From Apostichopus japonicus (taxonomy: Eukaryota; Echinodermata; Holothuroidea; Aspidochirotida; Stichopodidae), in NCBI RefSeq assembly GCF_037975245.1, contig NC_092582.1, positions 24,273,077 through 24,337,076 of the forward strand: DNA of 64,000 nt. The letters run 5' to 3'. The position numbers and the translations under genes are program-made. The notes beneath the pieces are model-generated. The model had not been told where the DNA came from. It did no database searches and worked only from the letters and a program-made list of their open reading frames with translations. This document shows positions 35,162 through 47,900 of the stretch, piece by piece; positions within the stretch are counted from its first letter, which is position 1, and each line of letters starts with the position of its first letter.

Positions 35162-35611
35162 TTAACACGGCGATGACGGTAATACATGAAGTAGTGGATG
35201 TATTTCTCCAAATAGCTTTGCATATCGTATTGATTGATGTACAATTTCAATATATTGACTGGTTTTGTAATAGAATTCCGATACTGTCATAGTTACCTTA
35301 GATTTAGAAAGGCTTGATCTATTGCTAAGGTACTGTATATTCATCAAGACTTCAAAAACAAACAGCTGGACACAACCTCCCACTTCCAGGACCATTCGAT
35401 ACCAGAACCAATAACCAAGGATTGAATAAACATTAAAGGATATCCATATTATTGAAACTAAAGGTCGTTTAGTCAAACAAGGAACATCCAATTTAACCCT
35501 CATTAGGTAAATAAATGTTAACATATTATAATGTGTCAGTTTAAATGTTTTGCTAGGTCTACAAGAATACATTTCTATGAAATTTGAAACAAGGATGGCA
35601 AGACAAACCAC
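35162..35611 (-). pseudogene. possible 7TM-receptor fragment
   Basis: An open frame of 149 codons on the minus strand is the longest outside the recognised genes. It has a hydrophobic stretch after TKRPL (VSIIWISFNVYSILGYWFWY) that could be TM4 of a rhodopsin-type receptor. A GGC and an aromatic segment ending MNIQYL could be extracellular loop 2. There is no DRY, TM6 or TM7 motif and no intact start of the family. It may be a receptor pseudogene or a chance frame. Confidence 0.22.
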
Positions 35612-36189
35612 TTTAATTATATTTTCAGGACCTCAAACATGGGCATGTATTGTCAGACTTAGAATAGGTCCCATGTGAGTGGTGGCTAAAGTGATAAAGG
35701 CATCAAAATTATTCTAGGTGGAACTGCATCTGGTAATCCGGTGAATTCTGGTCGGAGCGTACTATGTAACCACCGTGTACCCAGTGTTCTCACTGTGGGA
35801 TAAACTCCGGTATCACTCAACAAAGTACAGTAGGTAACATGGGATGCACTGCCACGGAATATGCTCCCTATTTCATTTCCCCAATATTAGGGAACGGGCA
35901 CCGTCTTTGAAACACCACATACAACTAAACAACAAATGTGTACAGGCTTTGGCTCTAGCTATTATAAGTGCCATGACTTCTTGAACTAGTTGTAGGCTCC
36001 GGCCGCACCGTTATCCGCACACAGCTTGTGGTTTCAATCTCAAGTTTCGCTCGTCGCGACAAACAGACAAAGTTGCAGGTCTACCGATGTGAAAAATCTC
36101 GGTCTCTTTTCATAGAACTGAACTTCTAGTATTCGATGATATGAATCCTGAGATGTGTAACCTTTAACCAAATAGAGCCACGACACTAA

Positions 36190-36293
36190 AATGTGTGTGT
36201 GTGGGGGGGGGAACATTAGTGTGTCCCCCACCCATCGAAATGTGGGGGACGTGTCCCCCTGCCCCCCCCCCCCCCCAGGATTGACGCCCATGC
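36190..36293. repeat. G/C-run segment with a family-A-like terminus
   Basis: Runs of G and C are followed by AGGATTGACGCCCATG, which differs by two bases from the family A hAT terminus (AGGATCGCCGCCCATG). No matching left end was found, so it is a solo or diverged end. Confidence 0.4.
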
Positions 36294-37181
36294 TTGTAAG
36301 CTGCTCTAAAGTTTTCTCACAATCCTTTATGTTGAGATCCCATGTCTTGATATGGTCAAACAAATAATATAAAGAAAAAAACAGTCTGGTAAGTTACTTT
36401 GAAATATCATGACATATCTTTTGTGAGTTTGACACCGGCATTGACATTTTTCGAAAAATCTGCAAATTACGCGTGGAAAATAAGGTAAGATTGACTGGGC
36501 TTTCAGCCAAGTAACATACTGAATGACCGAACTATATGTCAAACTGACATCAAAGATTGCGTCTGAAACATTATTAGGGTGACGGATTCTCAACGATACA
36601 GTAGTATTGTCTGCTGTTTGAAAATTTGTTTTTTTAGCGGTTTTAAGAGCATCAGGGTACGTCCCAGAAATGAAAACCCGGCCTATGCGCTATGTCACGT
36701 CCGGTTTTCAGCAACTATAGCCTACTGACGGTGCGCGGTCGAAGGGTCGTTCATGAGTGGTCATCGTGGAGATTCGAGACCATTCAGACCAATGATATGT
36801 TTTTCACACATGTATTTTTTTTTAGACACCCAAAATCCCAGTGGGGGAGGATGACTGGGGCGACAAGCTTTCGCCCCCACGCCCCTTGGCTACGCCACTG
36901 CGTACAGGTATATAGGTCACGTGCATTTTGTTTGGTGAGATAACTATCAACAACTGGATAAACCTAGTTTTGTGCAAGTACCTTGAAAGTATATGAAGTT
37001 AATATATTGTACTAATCAATGAAGGAATTAAGAAATGTGGGGATAATGCAGGACCTGATCACACACAGGCAATGAAGCTTTTCAACCCCCTCGCATGAAC
37101 AAAATAAAACCCGCTAAACTCCGCTTGATATAAATAGTTATCCCCCTTTGTTCCATATTGGGACAGTTTTCTGAGTGTGTG

Positions 37182-37222
<41 letters not shown>

Positions 37223-37558
37223 ACAATAACTTGTCCTAGGACCCCGACAAGAGTTAACATACACGCCCCTCCGTACAATAAATGGTTCACTTGTCACACG
37301 TCGGATGAGACCCCTATCTACAACTTGAAAACCTTTACTTGCACAAGTACCTCAAAAGTATATTAAGTTAATATATTGTACTAATCTATGAAGGAATTAA
37401 GGAAGGTGATATTGTTTGAAATTAGCTCTGTGTTTGCTTTCTTTTGTTTGTTCCTCACCTGACTTACCAAATGGTATTGTTGAATTACGTATTATGGGGA
37501 ATAACATCACCTGAATAGACTTTGGAAGTATGATATATTTCCATCTTTTTCACCTATT
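36294..37558. other. repeat fragments, no gene
   Basis: A TTGGCTACGCCACTG end typical of another TIR family lies near 36886-36900, without a left partner. A diverged direct repeat of about 75 bp containing GTTAATATATTGTACTAATC occurs near 36966-37040 and 37331-37405. Confidence 0.45.
37185..37219. repeat. (TA)n microsatellite
   Basis: About 17 uninterrupted TA units follow a short GTGTGT tract. Confidence 0.95.
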
Positions 37559-38356
37559 CATGGGCGGCGATCCTGGGGGGGGGGGGGGGGGGGGAAGGGG
37601 GATATATCCCCCCATGAAAATGGGTGGAGGGGATGTAATACACCATATCCCCCCCCCCACCAAATGCCAGGGATAAGAATATTTTCATGCCTAAATTTAT
37701 GCATCATCGTGAATGTACAGCTCTTTTTTAGCTTCATTTCTCGCCTACCATAAACGCAGTGCGATCTTTTCAAATAAACCGTCTTGATAAAGGCAAGAAT
37801 AGTTGACTGTGGGCTTCATTGGCCCTATAACAACAAAATGTATTATTGCGCCCACGGTATTGATATAGTACATATATGCACCCTCATAGTATTCATATAG
37901 GCCCTATAATAGGCCTACACGTACATGTTCCCTCGAACAGCTGAGAATCTTATGTTACCAAGGTAATGCTTAATACACGTTTCACCTGGATGCACTAGCA
38001 ATCGGTACCTAGGAATGTAACTATGTGTAATTGTGTATTGCATGTGTATAGGCCTATAATAGCCTGCATGAGGCCATTTTCTTCATCGAATAAAATAAAG
38101 AGCTCTCGAACATTCTAATTTAAAAACAAAGAAGGATTTTGGATCCTGATTATGAGATATTTCGGACATGATATCCTTTTTTTAAAGTTGGGTATATGCC
38201 GCTTGGAAACCTCGGGAAGTGCCGTTTCCGGCCATCTAGAGGGTTTGTAAATCCCAAAATTTTCTTGAACGCTTCGCGCCAACCCATGGTGGCGCTACGC
38301 TTAGATAGTCAACAAGGTCATATCCCCCCACTCGGAAGTACGGATCGCCGCCCATG
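37559..38356 (-). mobile_element. hAT-type MITE, family A copy 2
   Basis: The same CATGGGCGGCGATCC termini as 12204-13536 are present, and the copy is inverted relative to it. The flanking CACCTATT at 37551-37558 and 38357-38364 is an exact 8-bp duplication, which fixes both boundaries. It is 798 bp, lacks the nested SINE and holds no transposase. Confidence 0.85.
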
Positions 38357-39560
38357 CACCTATTGCATCACAAATCACCTAGACTTGAAGTTAGAAGCAA
38401 TTAAAATACATGTTAGGTTTTGATAACATGTCAAATGAGTTAACCACATTGCCGTAACATAATTGGGACCGAGATTTTGTTACCTGCGGAGATGGAAACT
38501 GGGTAAGGAAGTCTGGAGGAAGTGAGAAGAAATCTAAGTTGGGGATTGACGAAGAGCTTGCATTGGGGGGGGGGGGGGGGACGCCAAAACACAGATTTTC
38601 CCTACAGACTGATTGTCTTTGAATGAAGCAAGTTCCTGTTTGTAATTAGTCACAAACGGAAAACGTGTGTTGGGAGTTTGGACTGTAATTCAATAAGTCC
38701 TCACGGTTCAATTTGTCGGCCCTATAAATACTCTGAAGGGGCTATTCGACGCCACTTCTCCACGAAAGCCACAATAATATTATATATATATTGACGATAT
38801 ATATATTTTTTTATCTGGTCACATGGTGAAGAATCGATCAAGTCATTCTTTGAACTATTTTCATGAGAGCATTACATTTTCTGTAGACGTTTTTTTTTTA
38901 TAGCATATATGTTTAGTTTCACTGAACCTTGGTGACGAAATGGCATGTCACATTGGACAAAATGGTAGCACATTCAATATACATCTCTCGTAACATAACC
39001 TGTCAGTTCCGATACAGAAGCAACATTTGTTCACCTCCATCTATATTCATAATGGATAATGCTTCGGTTTAACGTTGCCTTCAGGTACTAACCGACCAAA
39101 GAAAATTAACTTCCACACTGAAGTCTCCATGGTCTATTGCAACCACTCTATTGTCCTACATCTGGAACTTTCATGACAGATGTAGTCACCCAAAAATCAA
39201 TGACAGCTCCCTGCCTATACTTCACAGGTCTCAATAAAAGTGGATCCTGCTCAATAATCCCACTGTTCTCATTGAAAATAATTCTTTTATATAAAGAACG
39301 ACATCAAATTTTAAACTGGTCGGAGGGGGTGGGGGAGATTCATGTCTTTAACACATTTGACCACATATGTACATTTGATAAGGAGCTATTTTCATCTAAT
39401 GAAGGGAAGCACGACATTTAAAGTTACCCATATCACATAAGAGGCACCAGAGGATGTCGTTTGCATAACAATGAAAGTGTGTACACAAATTTATACAGTG
39501 AAATTTTGCTTGACCTTTTGTGTAAGTAAACCATTCAGGAGATCTCGGCCTCGGACCTTC
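38357..39560. other. intergenic, nothing recognised
   Basis: A G-run lies near 38566-38580 and AT-rich sequence follows. No gene signal; this could include the promoter region of the NLR gene, but no element was identified. Confidence 0.4.
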
Positions 39561-39564
39561 TCGG

Positions 39565-39815
39565 CCTTGTTATTGTTAGTACACCTTAACGATAATAACT
39601 ACTGTACGATGACCGCAAGTTTGGTCCTTGTTCTTGTTAGTACTAATGATAACTACGATGTCTGCAAGCTTGAGCCTTGTTCTTGTTACTACACTGTAAC
39701 GATACCAACTACGATGACCGCAAGTTTGGTCCTTGTTCTTGTTGCTACACTACAGTATAACGATAATAACTACGATGACTGCAAGTTTAAGCCTTGTTCT
39801 TGTTAGTACCGGTAC
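39565..39815 (+). repeat. minisatellite of ~49-62-bp units
   Basis: CCTTGTTCTTGTTAGTAC and variants start units at about 39565, 39627, 39676, 39731 and 39792, each with TAACGATAATAACTACGATG and CGCAAGTTTGGT segments. Confidence 0.8.
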
Positions 39816-40124
39816 ACTATATCGCATCCTTGTGTTTATCTGTAAATTGTTATTACGTTCATTTTGCTTGGAGTAAAAGTCACAGGTTATAGCAAGTCAA
39901 ACGATAAGTTTGCAGTACTTTTACACAAAAACACAACACAAAAACACACTATAATCTAGGGAAAATTCTATCGATGAATTGCTGAGTCATGTGTGGTTTT
40001 TAAAGACAATCTGGTGTTTTTGATAAAGTACATATAACAAGCTGAGGTTTCTAAAATGTTTAGTTGTAAATGATACCGTGACGTCAGAAACTAAAAGTTT
40101 CAGTTTTTTGTTCTACAGGTCAAT

Positions 40125-40185
40125 ATGGCACAGGCGGACCCCTCTCAAAGCACCGGGAGTGACACAGGGACAAACCCTGCAGAAG
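40125..40185 (+). CDS. NLR gene, exon 1 (start codon)
   Basis: The ATG at 40125 lies 6 bp after a strong acceptor (TTTTGTTCTACAG), so an untranslated exon probably lies upstream. Twenty codons (MAQADPSQSTGSD and on) end at GAAG|gtaag, leaving one base. That base completes an aspartate codon with exon 2. The peptide is polar with no signal sequence, consistent with a cytosolic receptor. Confidence 0.7.
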
Positions 40186-41037
40186 GTAAGATACTTTCAG
40201 TGAACAAGTAATCGGACTACATATTTATTGCTTTAGCTGTCCTTGTGTCAGAAAACCTCTGTACAAGACCAGAGTTACACTTTTTTGGTGAGGGATGGGG
40301 TAGGGGGGGGGTCTTTGGCAGGCATACGTTTTAAGACTTTTAATTGAGTGTGCAGCAAGAAAGGCAGTGACTGCATATACATTCCTTTGTTCAGGTATAC
40401 GCAGTTGATAAGCGTGTATGTTCAGCGGACTGCATTGCAAATATTTCTTACGCAACGTACAATTAATGTAGTAATTTACAATACAGTAGCCATATCAGAC
40501 TTGAAATACTCGATTCAGTACTTGTACTCATTCTCGGGTACAATCTGTACATGTGTACTCGAGAATTTGTTTTAAAGGTCTCTCCATGAATCAAGTGAAC
40601 ACATAACCTTCCTACAACCGTTTAGACCTGACATTTTGTTTCACCATAGCCGCCAATAGCTCGGTTATAATTTGACAAAAATTCGAGCGTCTTATCTGAA
40701 CAATATGTGCCATATTAGCCCCGTGAATTTTCGAAGTAATTTTGCTAACAACTGGTGACATTATACATATATTTGAGAAAACTTGATACTCCGAGTAAGA
40801 AAACTAAATGCGGCCTTAATTGACATACGACTTACAAGGAAGTGTTTAGTGAGGAGAAGCAGAAGAATACATATTTGACTATAGGTTCTCTGTATGATAA
40901 AATTAGTGACGAATTTATCTCTTGCACTAACCATATCATCTGCAAAACATACTTAGCGGTATATTGCAGATGTAACGATTTAGGATTAGGAAATTCTTAT
41001 ATTTTGTATTAAAACTTCCTTTTTTTTCTAAGTCGCA

Positions 41038-41180
41038 GGTTTCGATCATTTTAATGTCAAAATAACCTGACCATCAGCCTCTTCTCGTGATTCAACAATT
41101 ATCAAATTTGCTTGCATTAAAATCTGGAGAGATTGATAGAAACGATAGATTCGAGACACCCGGATAACTTCAATTTGAGT
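41038..41180 (+). pseudogene. decayed duplicate of the death-fold exon
   Basis: The sequence after AAGTCGCAG at 41029-41037 parallels exon 2 after its TGTCGCAG for about 140 bp. Shared runs include GTGATTCAACAATTATCAA (ACGATTCAACGATTATCAA in exon 2) and CTGGAGAGATTGATAG in both. The copy has stops and small deletions in every frame and fades out after about 41160. The start-to-start offset is 548 bp. Confidence 0.75.
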
Positions 41181-41585
41181 CAAAATGTCTTGTGAGCATT
41201 AGTTAATAATTTGTACCTCGCACCTGATGAAAACTTATCGAGTTTTACAGATACATAAACCAGCCTATTATCACAGACTGATACTATAACTGATAACGAT
41301 ATAGGTAACTAACTGCATGGGTTAAGTGACGCATGGATGGAAATGTCTTCGATTTATGTCGTGGTAGTAATATAGGTATACATTAAGACGGTACACAAAC
41401 CCAATTGCACTCTTTGACTGACAGCATTGTAGTGAGGAACATCTGTGGGTAAAACTAGTAAAAAGGAAAGGAACGGCGTACACCTATCGATAAACTGTAG
41501 AGGCTTAGCATGTACGTTAACATGCACATCAGACATATGTATTTATGAACTCTTTGCATCGCCTTCATTTGTTTCTATGTCGCAG

Positions 41586-41876
41586 ATTTCGGTCTTTTTA
41601 AAGTCGACCTAGCTGATCATCTGAATGATTCCACGATTCAACGATTATCAATTTTGCTTGGATTAAAACCTGGAGAGATTGATAGCATCAAGAGGTCCAA
41701 GACACCTGGATTAGAAATGGTGAATCTTTTGGATGAACGAGGATTTATAACTGCTACTGATATAGGAGATCTTTTAAAGATGTTACGCAAATTGAAGCTG
41801 GCTGGTCTCGCTGCGAGAATACGAAGTTCTTTCCAAACAAAGACTTCCCAAGCAAAGACTTCCCAGGATCTTGAAG
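41586..41876 (+). CDS. NLR gene, exon 2 (death-fold, DED-like)
   Basis: A 291-nt phase 1-1 exon lies between TGTCGCAG and GAAG|gtaatc, giving residues about 21-117 of the predicted protein. It encodes a single helical domain with LSILLGLKPGEIDSI in the middle and LLDERGFITATDIGDLL, then LAGLAARI, near the end. The L.ERG.I....L..LL....L..L pattern is that of death effector-like domains; a DEATH/CARD assignment is possible because the folds share structure. The domain would recruit adaptors by homotypic contacts. A Lys/Ser/Gln spacer with a duplicated TSQAKTSQ follows. No frame damage is seen. Confidence 0.75.
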
Positions 41877-42597
41877 GTAATCATCTGTTCTAAATATTAT
41901 TTTCATGTTTACAGTCACTCAAGCAAGAGAGAAAAGTCACAAAAGTATTTAAGCTTGGACTATAACATGATAAAATGTGGCTATAACACTTGGCTTTCAT
42001 AACATTAATTCTCATTTTCATAGATACCGATATTTGTTGTCTAACTTGACTATTCATGATAAAGGGTTTGAGTTTGAAAACAAGAACAGCCGAATACAGG
42101 AGAAAATGTCTGATGTATCGGAGTATCATATTTGAGTTTATGTAAAAGCCTCTCTTGTATATAAAACCGAACTAACCAGAAAATAACAAGTCCCTACATG
42201 AAGTCACTCTGTATTCTCTGACAAAGGATTGGTGACTGGCATTTATGTAAGAGAAATTCGATTTTTGTAAGTACGTCAAATGAACTTCAAATGAGCGATA
42301 TGAAACAGGAAATTATGGAACGAAAACATGAAAATAATTTAAAAACCTGGTTGAAACGAACGAATGAGATAAACAATAGACAAACATTTTGACTGCAGCG
42401 GTATTCAAAGCTCATGAAATAATATCGTTATTTGTATGCTCTCCTTGATTATTTCCAGATAGTTCATCGTCTGAGGTTATTATTTATTTATTGCTTTGCC
42501 CGTTTTCATTACACATTTCAAACTGTATCCTGAATGTCACGTATTTATATATAATGGTTTGGGTCTAAACTTAATTTTCTGATAGCAGCCATTGTTC

Positions 42598-43363
42598 CAG
42601 GGACGTAGCCAGATGGGAGCAGGAGAGCGGCTGCTCCCCCCCCCCCTTTTTCAGTGTCGCAAAAAATGTTAAAACTGTTGTTTTTTGGCATGGTATTTTG
42701 TCAGTGCGCTTTTGATCTTGAATACTTTTCAGCTCCCTTAACACAATTATAATCGTAGTAGCATTCAGGACTACTGATGCACTTAGTTTGGCAGATGCAA
42801 TTAGCTAAATTTAGCCTATTACAAGTCTACAGTTGGCCACTGGGTAATACAAATTATAGCCTGACTCGATGGAGTGTTACCAACCGTATATGCACAATGT
42901 GCGTTCTCATCCTTTCTATGATTCGTCATAAGTTGTTGCACGAACAGCATGTTAAGCTAGCAATCGTACGTGATACACGCTTCCTATACATACTAATTAC
43001 ACTGCTAAATATAAAAGTTTATATTGTCCATCAGTTAAGTTCGTCAAATGTATTAAAGTCCAGACATTGGACAATAAACAAGAATCATCCTACTGGAAAA
43101 ATTGTACTTGTAAGAGCACTATTATTTGTCTATCTGATATAATATGTAAAAAAACGAACATGTAAAAGAATAATTCGAACCCGAAAATAAATCTGCTGAT
43201 AATATGATAAAATATGATAATGATGAAACTGGGAAAACATTGCACCAGATCGCATCTAAGGACCTTCAACTGTTCAAAAATTTCTCATACCTTCCCCTTA
43301 CACCGCTCCCCCATATCAGTCGCAAAAAGTGCTCCCCCTTGCAAATTCCTGGCTACGTCGCTG
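42598..43363. mobile_element. hAT-type element, family C member, in NLR intron 2
   Basis: The element starts CAGGGACGTAGCCAG and ends CCTGGCTACGTCGCTG. Flanks CATTGTTC (42590-42597) and CAATGTTT (43364-43371) match at 6 of 8, a worn duplication. GCTCCCCC and CGCAAAAA segments recur in inverse near both ends. An open frame of 121 codons inside has no recognisable domain. Confidence 0.6.
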
Positions 43364-43814
43364 CAATGTTTTCATGTGTCAAAAAAAAAAGAACGTTGAA
43401 TAATTTGTTGAAATGTTTCCTTCTTAACTTGGACAAAGTTTTTATGGTAGGCTTATTCCGCCTTCTGTAATATTTTGTCGTTAGCAGAAAGATGCATATC
43501 TTTCTTTGTTCATCCTTCTACTAATTCGCAAAGCACGAAGCGATAATATAGGCCTAATCATCTGTTTCAATCAAAGCATCAATACGTGTTGTGTATATTT
43601 AATATCTGCATAGAGGTACTAGTTAAAATCCATCCCGTGTGTTCGAGGAACACTGACCTACACCATTTTAGACAATAGAGAATTGACACGGATTTAGTGA
43701 CAAACTTTACTTTTATATACAGATTTAAATAAAAGTAATTTTCATGTGCCTCTAAATAGAGGACAGTGTTCAAATGTAAAAGTGTTCATAAAGCTTTGTG
43801 TTTTTTTTTCTCAG

Positions 43815-44990
43815 AAAAGAAAAGAGATCTCATCAAGTATTCAAAAACAGCCTATCGAAAGCACTACGAAACAGCTAAGCCATTTCCTTCCATGAGCAAG
43901 TGTAGTGTTAACAGTATATTTGTTGAGGGAGGTATTTACTACTTGGCTCAGGAGGGTGATTCTATGCAGAAGCCCGATGTTCTAGAACCGTTAGAATCTT
44001 ACAACGATATTCTGAGCAGCCCTAAAACTAAATCAATGAGAAAGATTATTGAGGCTGACCCTGGGTTCGGGAAATCAACACTTGTATCACAGTTAGTCTA
44101 TGACTGGTGTACTGAGGACCCTAAATCTCCTCTCAAAGATGTAGAAATACTTATTTTTCTCCAGTTGAGGCAACTGGAAGGTGTAAAGTCTGTATACACT
44201 GCTATAAAGCATGCCATAGTGCCCGAAGATGAGGACATGGACGAATCTTGCATTCAGGAAATCCTCAAAGCATACAAAAAGTCTGTTGTCATGTTATTTG
44301 ACAGTTATGACGAGTATCCTGACCAGAAAACCAAGACACATATCTCCTCCATCATTGAGATGAAAATGTTTCTAGATATTCTTGTCATCATACTTACCAG
44401 GACATTGATCCTCCCGCCTAACTTACACCCTGATACAAAACGAATCAGATTAACAGGGTTTGGGGAGGCTGAACGTCGAAACTATGTCCTGAAGGCGGTG
44501 GCTGATGATGTCCAGTTGGCAGATCGGATCGAAAGGGAGCTTCAGAGAAACCCCTTCTTAAGCGATCTTTGCCAGGTCCCTCTCTTCTCCACTATGGTCG
44601 CTCACATAGTACACGAGAGGCCAGAAATCGAGATATTTAGCACAGTTACAAGATTTTTCACTTATGTGATCGAATGCGTTCATAATCATATGAAAATCAA
44701 GAAAGATGCTAACACTGGGGTGCCTGCTTTTGAAACGGAACTAGCTAAACTGTACCGTATTGCTTTCGATGGCCTCACACAGACGAACCAGCAGCTGTCA
44801 TGGGAGAAGACATATTTAGTTTCAGAACTTGGACAAGAGTTCTATGATAACTATATTAATCTCGGGATGTTGGCACAGGAAGTGGTTTTTGACATTCCCA
44901 AGGGTCGATATAAGACGGTTGCACGAATATGGCACAAAATCATCTGTGAGTTTTATGCCTCTCGTCATCTGGTTTGGATTCTTAGTGAAG
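43815..44990 (+). CDS. NLR gene, exon 3 (NACHT ATPase)
   Basis: A 1176-nt exon lies between TTTTTCTCAG and GAAG|gtaagt, phase 1-1 and fully open, giving residues 118-509. The linker contains FVEGGIYYL and PLESYNDI, which precede NACHT in many invertebrate NLRs. Walker A is ADPGFGKST (about residues 198-206), with alanine in place of the usual first glycine. Walker B is LFDSYDEY (about 278-285). The sensor-1 region reads IILTRTLILPP where many NLRs have TSRP. A GFGEAER and a PLFSTMVAHI segment continue into the NACHT-associated helices, ending with YASRHLVWIL. The domain is an oligomerising nucleotide switch of innate immune receptors. Intactness over almost 400 codons indicates a functional gene. 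Confidence 0.92.
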
Positions 44991-47900
44991 GTAAGTCCTC
45001 AGTACCGATACTATTGATGCCATAATTTGTCATCTCTGATGTGTAAGATAATTAGTAAACTTGAGAGATGGAAGTATTGTTCGTATGTCCTCTCATGTGC
45101 ACAAACAAACAGCTTATGCTCCTCGTACCCCACCCCACAGTGTCTGCTGTAAATTAACATTCATACAACACGCGCGACAATGTAAGCAAATAAAGAGTGA
45201 TACTTTACCACTGACCCGGTTCAACCTAAGAAAGAATTGGGTTTTGATCTTTTTATATTTTTGTTTGTTGTATTTGAAGACAAAAGAGACTTAAGGTAGA
45301 GGTACCTCCAGGAACACCAAGGCAATGTCACATAAAGCAGACTACACTGGATTTTCAAACAAATTGTACACATCTGGGTAATCTAGGATAGCCATGAGTT
45401 CTTATATTGCTGTGAATGTATAACCATATCAAATACTTCGACTTTTCTATTTATTAAAAACCACGTTATTCAGCCTTTTAACTTGATTTTTGCGCGTCAG
45501 TAATATAAACTCATCCCCACATATTGTTAAATGCCTTTCCTGTGGTTAAAGTTGATTGCTTCGCAAACTTGCTAAGGTAAAGATCAAAACTAAGCAAGTA
45601 AATATATAAACCAGATCCTCATCACATTTTATATCACAAAGATATGATATATTAGAGTTGTTAATATTTTGCATCTGGCAACAGTACAATTATAAATATC
45701 ATCAAGGCAACGCTGCTGAAAATATCTCTCTTTTTATTTATGTTTCAATCATTTATCAAAAAAGCCATGTAGTATTAGCCTTTAAATCGTAATTTTACCT
45801 TAATATGAGTAGTAGCATTGACAGTCATGATTCCGTGCACATGACTTTTAGTGTTCGATTATTTGTTCAGTCATCCTAATCCAAAATTATTAAAAGTGAA
45901 GCGTTTGATAATATCTCATCTCACAAAGATTTCATAGATGACCTGGTCGACTACTACAATAACAATACACAAAATGTTAGAACGTAACCAAACGCCATGA
46001 CTTTCTTCATCCTAGGCAACTTTAGTATAGAGACAAGAACACAAACTAATAAATAACATTTAAAGGAATCTGTAATGTGGTGGCATTGTAAGAATGAATC
46101 ATGTGATACATCAGTCAAAACCTAATATCAGGAAAACTTAAATATTATTTTCATGACCCAATAAAACTAAATCATCCTCTGCAAATTCTCTCTTTTCCCT
46201 GTAATTGTTTTTCAAAGTAAATTTAACATTTCGAGGGTAATATGCTGTGAAGTGTTTGTCAAAACTTTTACCAATTCTAGCAGAGAAGAACTATAGATCA
46301 GCAACATTGATGTCCCTAACTCACGTGATGTCAATAGTATAATACATTATGCACAATTATTCCCATAATAATTTGCATAGTAATCCATTACTGAAAAAGG
46401 AACTTAAGGTCGTACTCCATATTAATAAACAAACACTAACTGTAAACAATTCTAGTCTTAAAACAACTCTGTCTATAGCCTGAAACAGGATGTCCCGTTT
46501 ACATAGTAATACCATGTTCAGGCCATACCACTCCAAATTGGAATGTTACTTTCAAATAACATTTCATATGCTGTTATCTCAAGAAGCCAACTATGCATGC
46601 AAAGTACCGCAGGTTATGCTACAGTATTGATAGTATATGTACCACCAACCACAATATCAGCCGGGACATTGTAGGAATAGGAAGTGTTTTGCTCTCCAAG
46701 CATCTTTTAATGGAGTTTGTAAGTTTCTTGGACTGTGGAATCAAGGAAAAGACAGTGTTAAATTTGATTCAATTACTTAAGTGAAATGAAAATCAGAATC
46801 TAAAGGCCAGAAAATTCCTATACAGAGCACACCAAAACTTTGAATGAAATGATATATCGAGAATGAAGTATTTTTGTATCAGCATGAATGACTTACACTA
46901 GGCTATCAATCTGAATGCCAATGGCACCGCTTCAATACTCAGTGCACTGTTGTAATATATCTTAATTTAAATCTTATCCAGGAATGCAAAAAGCATTGAT
47001 GTTTAGATTACATGCAACGAGCTTCTCCTTCAAATATATATATGATGATTCCATTCTTTTACAGATATATATATCTTACAAGTTTCCACAGTTTGCTCTG
47101 TTTCACTGACATGAAAGGACCATTGAAGATAACAAACGAGAACATAGTGATGTATATCAGTAATACATCCACTCAGACATTTCCTCATTGATGACAATAT
47201 TATCAACACTTGACCAAAACAATATAACGAGGTCTGTTAGAGGATGTTACAAAACTGACTAGTTGAGAGAAATACATCCAGTTTTACGTTTTCATTGTAA
47301 TATCTACGAAATGAGCTATGACTTTTATTTCTGTGTTGTTTAATGTGCCTCTTCACAAACTGAATTGTTAAGATCAGGATTACTGACAATGTGAGCAAGC
47401 ATCTAGCAGAGATGCATATTTGACTCATTCTTCCTTTTGGCTGCAAATAAATCAATATAACCTTTGACCACAATTGACCCTACCTTTGATAAATGAAGTC
47501 CTCACAGGGCAACAACTTGGCCAAGTACAGTAGTATAAGCAATGGGACCACTGTGGTAAACCAGTCAGAATGACCTACATTATATTGAGTAATGATGATG
47601 ATATCACTCACTACATTGCATATGGCTTCTTTTGGTAAGCCATCCTGTTCTGTGCTAATACCTAAAATGAAACACTGAAGCATGTAATGAAGTTAGGTAT
47701 AGGGTTGGAAACCTAAATTCTGAATATTTTGGCTTCAAAAAATAAAACATTAATTGTTGACATATTTGTCTGAGTTTCTGTCAGGCACAGTGTATCCTAC
47801 AGTGAACATCAGATGGACCATTAATACTATCTGTCATTCTGTCTTCATTGTTTCTGCTGCCTAGCACAAATATTGAACTTGAATCAATCCCTGATTCATG

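Noticed and set aside
37175-37366. Open frames with isoleucine/tyrosine runs
   Set aside because: They are translations of the (TA)n microsatellite.
42777-43142. 121-codon open frame
   Set aside because: It lies wholly inside a hAT-type element, has no domain and no splice support.
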